DNA of 64,000 bases from JAUXFS01 sp963772635. GTDB taxonomy: Bacteria; Pseudomonadota; Alphaproteobacteria; Rhodospirillales; Defluviicoccaceae. Positions 55,990-64,000 of this stretch are shown here, one piece after another. The notes under the pieces were generated by a model. It saw only the letters and a list, made by a program, of their open reading frames with translations, was not told where the DNA came from and ran no database searches. Numbering within the stretch: position 1 is the first letter of the stretch; every line of letters begins with the position of its first letter. Position numbers and translations under genes: made by a program. The DNA lies in the NCBI GenBank assembly GCA_963772635.1, contig CAVYYK010000004.1, positions 1-64,000 on the forward strand, in the 5' to 3' direction.

Positions 55990-58900
55990 CTATCGGTTCT
56001 TCAACAAGCCCTTGAGGGCCTTGCCGACGCCCTTGCTGTTGCCGAGTTTGTCGAGGCCGGGGATCCGGATCGCCCCCGTCAGGCTGCTCGTGTCGACCTT
56101 GAGATCGGGGGCATCGAGCGGACCGCGTAGCCGGAATGGCAGGATCTGCGGCCGTTGGGACTCCGTCGCCCCCGTCACCAGGCCGGCGACGACGTTGTGG
56201 GCGAGCTGCAGCTCACCTTCGACGTCGATAAACCACGCCGGAAGGTCGGCGAATCCCGAGGCCGTTCCGTTTCCGAGAGCCGAATCGAGGCGCATGTCCT
56301 CGGATCGGGCCACCCCGTTCTCGATCGCGTAGGTTGCCGTGAAATCGGCGGCGCTTGCCGGGCCGCCTTGGCCCAACAATCCTCCGATCCGGTTCAATCC
56401 GTCGAACACGGCGAGCAACGGCGCCAAAACCGTGCCCTGTGCGCCGCCGGCGGTTTCGACGCCGGCCAGCGCGATCGATCCCGAGCCGTCCAACGCCGAA
56501 ACCATGTCGACGGCGCTTTGCCCGCGGGTGGTCAGCCGGGCATCCGCGGTCATCCGGCCGGTGGCGACCGACCTGCCGGCCGCGGCGCGCGTCGCATGAC
56601 CGAGATCGGCGTTGTCGATCTTCACCGTGCCCTCGAGCTGGGGAATGCCGGTGGTATCGAGACGGCCCGATGCCGACAGCGGTCCGTCGAACAACGCGCC
56701 GGTCAATCGTTCGGCGGTGAGCACGCCCCCGGCGAGTGTCGCCGCCAGGTCCGCGTTGTCGAGCGTATATCCCTGGTAGGCGATCGCCTCGGACTTCAAC
56801 CTGACTTCGGCGTCGAAGCTTTGCAGCATGCTGAGATCGATCGACTCCCGCGACCAGCGCTGGTGGGGTGTCGCCGCCACCAGACGCAACCCGCGTCCGC
56901 CGCGGATCCGGGGCGGCGGCGCCGGCCGCCATGATGCCGGCCGCCATGACGCCGGCACCAGACGCGGCGTCATCGCCGCCGTTCGATTCGCCGGCAGCAA
57001 GGGATCGACCGCCAGCTTGCCGGTGGTCAGGTCGGCGGTGATCTTCGGGCGCCGATCCAGCAAGCCGACCGCAACACTTCCGTTGATGGCGACGTCCCCG
57101 ATCGTCCCTGCGAGTTCGCGGATGCTCACCTCGGAAACACTGCCGTCGAGTTCGCCGGCAAGGTCGATGGCGCCGACCCGGCCCGACGGCCGGTAGTCCA
57201 CGGCCAACGCCTCGAGCAATCGAACCATCTCCATCTGCCGAATCGTCATCCGACCGCCGAAACTGGGGGCCGGCAGCAGGCTCAGGGTGCCGTCGAGCCC
57301 GATTTCGCCGCCCGCGACCCGGACGTCGACATCGATGGCCGGCTGCGAAAGGGCGCCCTCGGCACGACCGCTGATGCTCACCGCGCCCAAGGCCCGTGCC
57401 TGCCGCGGCGGCTGAAATCCGGCGCTGCGCAACAGCCGCTCCGCATCGGGGACGTTCAGATCGAAGGTAACCGCCTTGATCCCGGGCTCGCCGGCAAGCC
57501 CGTAGAGCAAGCCGGCGATATTGACCGAGGCTCCGCCGATATCGGCGATGCTCGCCCGATGCACCTCCAACGCACCGTCGAACAGCGTCGTGTCGACAAC
57601 CAGATCGGTCATCACCGCGCCCCGGTAGGTCAGGGTGCGGAATTCGGCTCTGAGATTGGCGTCGAAGGAATCGAGCACGGCAAAAAGCGACGGCGAGCCG
57701 GCTTCACCCTTCGACGCGGTGGCCTCCGAAGCCTCCCGCGCCGATCCATCGACGGAAACCTCCGGCAGGTAGGCGTCGAGGTTGATTCGATCGATCGTCA
57801 GGTCGGCGCCGAAAGCCAATCGCTTGGAAATCGCCCAAGTCACCCCGCCGGTCACCCGCGAACCGTCCACCTGCACGTCGATGTTCCGTGCCTGCACCAG
57901 TTCCTGGTACGCCGACAGCTTGCTGCGGCCGGCAAAGGCGCGAAGGCGGCCGGGTGGAACGCCCGAGATGTCGACGCCGAGCCAGTCGAGCACGCCGAGC
58001 AGGTCGGCCGATTTCGCCTCGATCTCGCCGTCGAACTGGGGCGCGCCGTCGGGGGCGCTGACGAAGCCGAACAGGGAGACCTCCGATCCGCCCGGCAGCA
58101 GCGCCGACATCTGGCTGATGGTGATCTCGCCCCCGGCGAGATCGGCATTGGCCCGGGCTCGGCGGACGATGTCGCCGCGATAAGTGATGGCGTCCGTCGA
58201 GACGGAGACGGAGACGTTGATCCCCGTCGGCAGTTGAAACGTCGCGTCCTTCGGTTTCGCGGATCGGCCGCCGCCTTCCGCGGTTAGGGCGGATCCCCCC
58301 GGCACCGTCGGCATCGCCAGCCAGGAGTCGAGGTCGATCCGGCCGGCGGCAAGCCGGCCGACCGCCGAGATTTCGTCACCGAGCTTCGCCGACAAGGTAC
58401 CGGTGGCCCGCGTTTCGCCGAGGCGGACCGACAACTCGGCGATCGCAAGATCGGAACGAGAGGCGGTGACCTCCCCGTCGGCGTCGAACGCCTGGCCAAG
58501 AAAACCGGGAAGCGCCCCGGGTACGGCGGTTTGGATCAATCTAGCCAGGCTTTTGCCTTCGGCGGTTACCCGCCCTTCGAAGCTCGGCGAGTCCATCGGG
58601 CCGCGGACAATGCCGCGAACGTCGAACTCGGGACGCTCCGGGATCCGTCGTCAGCGTCATCGTGATCGGCACGGCGCGTCCTTCGACGATCTCGCCGACG
58701 GCAATCCGCAAGCCGAGCGGAATGTCGCGGACCCGGAGCCGGCCGGTGAACGCGAACGGTCCCCGCAAGGACGTCGCCGAGACGGTCGCGTTCAGGTCGT
58801 CGATGCGTTCGGCGGTGCCGGCGGCCGCGTCCCGGTAGACGACGACGCCGTTCTCGATCTCGACGCTGTCCAGCCGCACCGCCAGCGGCAGGCCGGTGCC

Positions 58901-59335
58901 ACCGCCGGGAGCCGAGCCCGGCGCAGCCGTCTCGCCTCCTTCATGGCGACGGGCAAATTCCCAGTTCTTTCGCCCGTCGGCGAGGATCTCGAGGTTGACC
59001 ACGGGCTCGACCAGCTTGACCTTCCCCACCTGGATTTCACCGGACAGCAGCGGGCCGAGCGCCACGCGAATCTCCAGAGACTTCAACCGGATCATGTCTG
59101 CGTCGGCGGCGCCGTCGACGTTGGCGAGCCGCACGTCCGTCGCCACCAGGGCCGGCGCCGGCAGCAGCGTCAGTCCGATGTCGCCGCCGATAACCAGCTC
59201 GCGACCGGTGAACGCTCCCGCTTGGGCAGCGATTTCGTCCTTGTAGTCGTTCCAGTCGATGAAGCTGGGGACGATCAGCGCCGTCGCAAGGAGGATGAGA
59301 ACCACTCCGACGACGCCGATGAAAACCTTCTTCAC
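55990..59335 (-). pseudogene. AsmA-family envelope protein, one frameshift
   Basis: N-terminal frame MKKVFIGVVGVVLILLATAL (membrane anchor) and LVIGGDIGLTLLPAPALVAT are the AsmA start. The second frame carries the long repetitive AsmA/AsmA_2 body with GTGSIA/ADARLTTRG-type repeats near the C-terminus. An extra base at 58640-58642 separates them. Without it the product is 1,114 residues, a normal size. AsmA proteins work in outer-membrane lipid transport or assembly. It reads away from the N-ATPase operon. Confidence 0.85.
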
Positions 59336-59512
59336 GCGGTTGCTCCGTGTGTGGGCGTTGCGGCGATGCTACAGGGTCAACCTACGGCAATCAAACCGAA
59401 CCATTATTTTCGGTCACCAAACCGTAAGTGTGGCAATACGATGCCCTTTGTTTGACGGCTTGTAACTCCCGGCCTATCCTCGTCAAGAGAGTGCGATACA
59501 GATTGGTCCGTT

Positions 59513-60949
59513 ATGTCCGGGGTCGATCAGGGGGCGGCACCAGTGGTGACAGGTCTGGTGGTCGCCGTTACGGGATCCGTGGTGGATGTGAGCTTTCCCG
59601 GCGGCGCTCTGCCGTCGGTGAACACCGCCTTGGAAGTCGACTGGGACGGCCCTCACCGCCTCACCCTGGAAACCCAGCAGCATCTGGATCTGAAGACCGT
59701 GCGGACCGTCGCCATGCAGAACACCGCCGGCCTTGCCCGCGGCGTTCCGGTTCGCTCCAACGGGCAGCCGATTACCGTCCCGGTCGGCGATGCCGTGTTC
59801 GGCAGGATGTTGAACGTCGTCGGCGAACCGGTGGATCGGCTCGGCGACTTCTCCGCCGACGTAACCTGCCGCGCGATCCATCAGCGGGCACCCAGGCTGG
59901 TGGACACGGGCCAGTCGCGCGACATCTTTCAAAGCGGAATCAAGGTGATCGATCTGCTGGCGCCGCTGGTGAAAGGCGGCAAGGCGGCGATGTTTGGCGG
60001 CGCTGGCGTCGGCAAGACCGTCTTGATCATGGAACTGATCCGCACCACGGTGGAGAAATATGCCGGCGTCTCGGTGTTCGCCGGCATCGGCGAGCGCTCC
60101 CGAGAAGGCCACGAACTGCTTCTGGAGCTTCGCCAATCCGGGGTTCTCGGACGGACCGCCCTGATCTTCGGACAGATGAACGATCCTCCTGGCGCCCGCT
60201 GGCGGGTCGGGATGACCGCCCTGACCATCGCCGAGTACGTGCGCGACGTGATGGGCGAAGATGTTCTGCTTCTTATCGACAACGTCTTCCGCTTCGTTCA
60301 GGCGGGCGGCGAGGTTTCGGGCCTGCTCGGACGGTTGCCGTCGCGGGTCGGCTATCAGCCGACGCTGGCCACCGAGATCGCCGAACTCGAGGAACGCATC
60401 GCTTCGGTCGGCAACCGGTCGATCACCGCCATTCAAGCCGTCTACGTTCCGGCGGACGACTTTACCGACCCCGCGGTGGCGGAAACCTTCAGTCATCTGG
60501 ATTCGAGCATCGTGTTGTCCCGCGAGATGGCGAGTGAAGGACTGTACCCTGCGATCGACCCCCTCGCCTCGACCTCGGTTCTGTTGGACCCGCGGACCGT
60601 GGGCGAAGAACACTATCATCTCGCCCAGGACGTCCGCCAAACCATCGCCCACTATCGCGAACTGCAGGAAATCATCTCGCTCCTCGGCATGGAGGAGCTC
60701 AGCGCCGCCGACCGCGCAACGGTGCGGCGAGCGCGGCGGTTACTGAGGTTTCTCACCCAGCCGTTCATGGTCACCCGCGCGTTTACCGGCAAGGAGGGCC
60801 GCTCGGTGGACATCGCCGACACCCTCGCCGGCTGCCGCGCCATTCTCGACGGCGAGGGAGACGAATGGCGGGAGAGCGACTTCTACATGGCCGGTGGCTT
60901 CGACGAGGTTCGCGAGCGCCAGCGCCAGGGCAGCGAGGTGTCGCCGTGA
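59513..60949 (+). CDS. atpD: N-ATPase beta subunit
   Basis: A 478-residue catalytic beta subunit. The P-loop GGAGVGKTVLIMELI, GERSREGHELLLELRQSGVL, ALIFGQMNDPPGARWRVGMT and VYVPADDFTDPAVAETFSHL (catalytic Glu and Arg regions) are typical. It is more like the N-ATPase beta chain than the house-keeping AtpD. As first gene of an atpD-C-Q-R-B-E-F-A operon it supports that identity. Confidence 0.93.
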   Translation: MSGVDQGAAPVVTGLVVAVTGSVVDVSFPGGALPSVNTALEVDWDGPHRLTLETQQHLDLKTVRTVAMQNTAGLARGVPVRSNGQPITVPVGDAVFGRMLNVVGEPVDRLGDFSADVTCRAIHQRAPRLVDTGQSRDIFQSGIKVIDLLAPLVKGGKAAMFGGAGVGKTVLIMELIRTTVEKYAGVSVFAGIGERSREGHELLLELRQSGVLGRTALIFGQMNDPPGARWRVGMTALTIAEYVRDVMGEDVLLLIDNVFRFVQAGGEVSGLLGRLPSRVGYQPTLATEIAELEERIASVGNRSITAIQAVYVPADDFTDPAVAETFSHLDSSIVLSREMASEGLYPAIDPLASTSVLLDPRTVGEEHYHLAQDVRQTIAHYRELQEIISLLGMEELSAADRATVRRARRLLRFLTQPFMVTRAFTGKEGRSVDIADTLAGCRAILDGEGDEWRESDFYMAGGFDEVRERQRQGSEVSP

Positions 60950-61410
60950 GGCTGGTGATCACCACCCCGGTGGCGGTCGTCGCCGACCTGGCGGACATCC
61001 GCCACGTCAGGGCCGAAGATGACACCGGCGCCTTCGGCATCCTCCAGCGGCACACCAATTTCCTTACCGCACTGGCGATTTCGGTGGTGAGCTGGCGCGA
61101 TTCCTCCGGCGGCGAAGGGCATGCCGCGGTGCGTGGGGGTGTCCTGCGGGTCAGCAACGGCGATCTGGTCGAGATCGCGACCCGCGAGGCGGTCTGCGGC
61201 GACGATCTGGAGACCCTGGAGACGGAGGTGGTGCACGGATTCCGCGAGGATGCCGAGAGCGAAAAGCAGGCGCGGAGTGCCGCCGCCAAGCTGGAATTGG
61301 CCGCGATTCGTCACATCCGCGAGTTCCTATATCCGGGCGAAGGAGCCCACCGGACGGCACCGTTGGTCGCCGCCGCCGACAGCCGTAACCGCCGCGAGGC
61401 GGACCGATGA
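60946..61410 (+). CDS. atpC: N-ATPase epsilon subunit
   Basis: A 154-residue epsilon subunit with the N-terminal beta-sandwich (MRLVITTPVAVVADLADIRH, FGILQRHTNFLTALAISVVS) and a helical C-terminal pair. It controls rotation in the F1 part. The start overlaps the atpD stop. The C-terminal tail is longer than in most F-ATPases, common in N-ATPases. Confidence 0.85.
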   Translation: MRLVITTPVAVVADLADIRHVRAEDDTGAFGILQRHTNFLTALAISVVSWRDSSGGEGHAAVRGGVLRVSNGDLVEIATREAVCGDDLETLETEVVHGFREDAESEKQARSAAAKLELAAIRHIREFLYPGEGAHRTAPLVAAADSRNRREADR

Positions 61411-61691
61411 GCGCCGTCCCGCCCAACCACGAAACGCTGCGCCGCTCTGTCCGCACCCGCCGAAAGCGCAAGGAGCAGTGGGAACGGGAGGGCGAGCGTT
61501 CGCTGGCCCAGACCTTGGGGATGATCGGGGCGCTGGGCTGGCTAGTGGTTATTCCGACGCTGGTCGGCATCCTCGTCGGCCGATGGTTGGATCGCCTTTG
61601 GGAAACCGGCATCATGTGGACCGCAGCACTGCTGTTCGTCGGGCTGGTCGCCGGATGCACCCTGGCTTGGAAAAGGATTCACGAACCGTGA
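61407..61691 (+). CDS. atpQ: N-ATPase AtpQ (AtpI-like) membrane protein
   Basis: A 94-residue protein with a basic N-terminus (RRSVRTRRKRKEQWEREGER) and two helices (IGALGWLVVIPTLVGILVG and MWTAALLFVGLVAGCTLAW). AtpQ is the N-ATPase counterpart of AtpI and is thought to help assemble the c-ring. It overlaps atpC and atpR. Confidence 0.85.
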   Translation: MSAVPPNHETLRRSVRTRRKRKEQWEREGERSLAQTLGMIGALGWLVVIPTLVGILVGRWLDRLWETGIMWTAALLFVGLVAGCTLAWKRIHEP

Positions 61692-61963
61692 GCGAGGCGC
61701 TCCTCTTTACCGTGCTCACTTATGTCGTGGTCGGCCTGGCGGCGGGGCTCGCCTACTTCGCCGTGCTGCGCGTCAACGTTCGTCAGTACCTGGACGGGAC
61801 CGCTCGGTGGCAACCGCTGACCCTGCATGGGGTCCGAATTGCCGCGGCCGTTGCCCTGTTCTGGGTGCTGGCCACTCAGGGAGCGGCGCCGATGTTGGCA
61901 GGGTTGGCCGGCTTTGTCACCGCGCGCTTCGTCGCCCTGCGGTGGAAGGAAGAACGCCCGTAA
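61688..61963 (+). CDS. atpR: N-ATPase AtpR membrane protein
   Basis: A 91-residue protein with three hydrophobic helices (LLFTVLTYVVVGLAAGLAYF, IAAAVALFWVLATQ, MLAGLAGFVTARFVAL). AtpR is found only in N-ATPase operons and may hold the c-ring through its Arg residues. GTG start overlaps the atpQ stop. Confidence 0.85.
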   Translation: MSEALLFTVLTYVVVGLAAGLAYFAVLRVNVRQYLDGTARWQPLTLHGVRIAAAVALFWVLATQGAAPMLAGLAGFVTARFVALRWKEERP

Positions 61964-62656
61964 TGGAAGCTGTGTCGCTCTCCACCCGCGTGCTGTTCCA
62001 CATCGGTTTCTTACCGATCAGCGAAGTGATCGTGGTGACCTGGGCGATCATGGCGGTTTTAGTGCTCGGCAGTTGCCTGGCGACACGGCATCTGTCGATC
62101 CGGCCGGGTCTGGTGCAGGCGCTGATCGAACTGGTGGTCACCGGCATCGCCGGACAGATCGAGGAAGCGATCAAACGGCCGGCCGCGCCGTTCCTGCCGC
62201 TGATCGCTACCTTGTTTATCTTCCTCGTCGTCGCCAACCTGTCGCTGCAACTCCCGGGAGTCAACGCTCCGACCGGGCATCTGGAAACGGCCGCCGCCCT
62301 GGCGCTGATCGTGTTCTTCGCCGGGCACGTCTACGGCATTGGCAGCCGCGGCGTCGAAGGGCTATCTCGCCCACTACCTCAAGCCCAATCCCGCTGCTGC
62401 TGCCGCTCAACATCCTTTCCGAGACTGACCCGGACGTTGTCGCTGATGGTGCGGCTGTTCGGCAACATCATGAGCCATCGAGTTCGATCATCGCCCTGCG
62501 TGCTGGCGCTCGCCGGCCTGCTGGTTCCGATCCCGTTCATGGTCGCTCGGCATCCTGATCGGCCTGGTCCAGGCTTACATCTTCACCGTCCTCGCCACCG
62601 TTTTCATCGGCGCCGCGGTCGGCGCGTTCGAAGCGCGACTAGAGAGGATTGCATGT
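61963..62656 (+). pseudogene. atpB: N-ATPase subunit a, several one-base insertions
   Basis: Proton/sodium channel subunit. The start MEAVSLSTRVLFHIGFLPIS, then LIATLFIFLVVANLSLQLPG is clean. After about 62357 the frame jumps: GYLAHYLKPNP, LLLPLNILSE, then LTRTLSLMVRLFGNIMSH (conserved Arg in MVRLFGN) and LIGLVQAYIFTVLATVFIGA occur in successive frames, each after one extra base (near 62357-62361, 62390, 62426, and three between 62475 and 62500). Removing these gives a normal subunit a. Confidence 0.8.
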
Positions 62657-62898
62657 ACGATCAACGAGGATCAGCATCATCGGCGCGGCCATCGCCGTGT
62701 CGTTCGGCGCCATCGGGCCGGCGCTGGCGGAGGGCCGGGCCATCGCCGCGGCCATGGACGCCATCGCCCGCCAGCCGGAATCCGCCGGCACGCTGTCGCG
62801 GACGCTGTTCGTCGGCCTGGCCATGATCGAGACCATGGCCATCTACTGCCTGGTCATCGCGCTGCTCCTGCTCTACGCCAATCCCTTCGCCGGCTTGA
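62653..62898 (+). pseudogene. atpE: N-ATPase subunit c, frameshifted at both ends
   Basis: c-ring subunit with two helices. ISIIGAAIAVSFGAIGPALA and FVGLAMIETMAIYCLVIALL are clear. The ion-binding Glu is in MIETMAIY, followed by Thr and, four residues on, Tyr, as in Na+-binding c subunits; a second Glu lies in helix 1 (ALAEGRA), as in other N-ATPases. One or two extra bases near the start and one just before the stop disturb the frame. Confidence 0.8.
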
Positions 62899-62900
62899 CC

Positions 62901-63672
62901 ATGCACATCGACTGGTGGACGCTGGCGCTGCAGGCGATCAATTTCCTCGATCCTCGTCTGGCTGCTGGAGCGTTTTCTCTATAGGCCGGTGACGGGCGAT
63001 CGTCGAACGCCGGCGCCAGGCAGATGGAAGCCGCGCTTTGCCGAGGCGGAAGACGCCCGGCGCCAGGCGGAAGCCGAGGCGACGACCTATCGGCGAAAGA
63101 ATCGCCGCGGCCGAAGCGGAACGGCAGGACCTCATGCAAACGGTGCACGACGAAATGGACGAGCGAACGCACCAAGATGCTGGACGAGGCGCGCCAGGAA
63201 GCTGACGAACTCCTGCGGCCAAGCAGCGCCAGGCGATCGCCACCGAACGGACGGGCGCGCTCGAGGACTTGCGCGACAGGCGCTGCGGATCTGGCGGTGT
63301 CGCTGGCGACCGCTCTGTTGCGCGAGGCGGCGAACGGGTCGGTCGCGGAGACATTTCTCGAGCGGCTTGCGCCAGCGTTTCCTCGATCTGCTCGGCCGCC
63401 GAAACAGGGCGTCTGCTCGGCGCCGGCCGACGGACCGACGGCGCCGCGGGTGGCGACGCCAGCCGGCGCTCACCGACGCGCAACGACAGCGCTGGCGCGA
63501 GCGACTGGCCGCACCGTCGGCGACCGGTGGAAGATCGAGTTCGGTGCCGAAGACGGACCTCATCGGCGGCGCCGAGATCCACTTTCCCGCACGCCAGCCT
63601 GGAGTTCAGCTGGGCGGAGCAGCCCTGAAGGACGCGAAAAGAGAGCTCGTCGGCGATGAACTGGCTGCGTGA
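62901..63672 (+). pseudogene. atpF: N-ATPase subunit b, many frameshifts
   Basis: Stalk subunit. MHIDWWTLALQAINFL and, one base later, ILVWLLERFLYRPV form the membrane helix. Downstream pieces in changing frames match the long coiled helix (ERRRQMEAAL, DEARQEADELL, ADLAVSLATALLREAANGSV and SLEFSWAEQ). At least five extra bases are needed to explain the jumps. The end KRELVGDELAA overlaps atpA. Confidence 0.7.
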
Positions 63673-64000
63673 TGACCTGGCACACTGGTTCGAGCAGGCG
63701 CGCGGCGCGCTCGACGGCGGTCCGGCCGCTCGCCACGTGTCGAACAGGTCGGCAGCGGTGGAGCGGGTCGGCGACGGCGTCGCCATCGTCGCCGGCCTGC
63801 CCGGACGCCGCCTGGACGAGCTGCTGCGGTTCGAGCGACGGCTCTGCTCGGCCTGGCGGTGACCTCGAGCCAGCGATCGCATCGGCTGCGTGCTGCTCGT
63901 CGCCCGGGAAACCGTCGCCGCCGGCACCGCGGTCCACGGCACCGGCGAGTCATCCGCGTGCCGGTGGGCGAGGCGCTGCTGGGCCGCGTCGTCGATCCGC
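63656..64000 (+). pseudogene. atpA: N-ATPase alpha subunit, 5' part, frameshifted
   Basis: The frame gives AVERVGDGVAIVAGLPGRRL and DELLRFE, the usual N-terminal beta-barrel of alpha. Later DRIGCVLL, VHGTGE and VPVGEALLGRVVD appear in other frames, again after extra bases. The native ATG may be at 63672, overlapping the atpF stop. The gene runs off the window. Confidence 0.75.

Overview
The window comes from a GC-rich alphaproteobacterium, most likely in or near the Rhodospirillales. Three things support this. A circularly permuted two-piece tmRNA gene sits beside an alpha-type sspB. The house-keeping clusters mreB-mreC-mreD-mrdA-rodA, hflK-hflC-DUF2065-htrA and ilvB-ilvH-ilvC-leuA are typical of the class. 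TrpB2, SspB and HflK-HflC also look alphaproteobacterial. The exact genus cannot be read from the sequence.

Layout. 1-3.2 kb: end of a tRNA-Glu gene, a terminator, a D-2-hydroxyacid dehydrogenase, a secreted NHL-repeat protein, a GDCCVxC zinc-ribbon-like protein and a 51-residue membrane protein. 3.24-4.90 kb: an IS1182-family element whose right end supplies the first 29 codons of sufS. 4.8-7.0 kb: sufS-sufU-sufT, an iron-sulfur assembly group without sufBCD. 7.2-20.8 kb: an accessory region with a SRAP/YedK protein, decayed genes, a truncated papain-like protease lacking its catalytic cysteine, an IS1595 element, a HEPN-like gene, an IS4 element cut by IS1634, an orphan ParE toxin, a cryptic 3.8-kb Tn3-family transposon and a 130-bp MITE-like repeat. 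It ends at a tRNA-Lys gene.

21-26.9 kb: the rod-shape operon, minus strand. 27-32.7 kb: branched-chain amino acid synthesis (ilvB, ilvH, ilvC, a small gene, leuA). 32.8-38.2 kb: miaA, a VapBC-like pair, two small genes, an acyl-CoA ligase with an enoyl-CoA hydratase, a secreted Cys-containing protein and a duplicated CxxCH protein. 38.2-46.3 kb: DUF1015, trpB2, htrA, DUF2065, hflC, hflK and the Fe-S carrier gene mrp. 46.3-49.4 kb: thyX and a TrkH/TrkA potassium uptake pair. 49.6-50.5 kb: ssrA next to sspB, so a protein-tagging RNA and the adaptor that delivers tagged proteins to ClpXP. 50.6-54.2 kb: class I and class II fumarases flanking a hydrolase. 54.2-59.3 kb: a VOC protein, a LysE exporter, a small gene and an AsmA-family giant. 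59.5-64 kb: an N-ATPase operon in the order atpD-C-Q-R-B-E-F-A, running off the end.

A recurring oddity is single-base frameshifts. leuA, trkH, a SnoaL-like gene, the hydrolase and asmA each become full-length if one or two extra bases are removed. The N-ATPase genes after about 62.35 kb need many such removals. This pattern of insertions only points more to sequence error than to gene decay.
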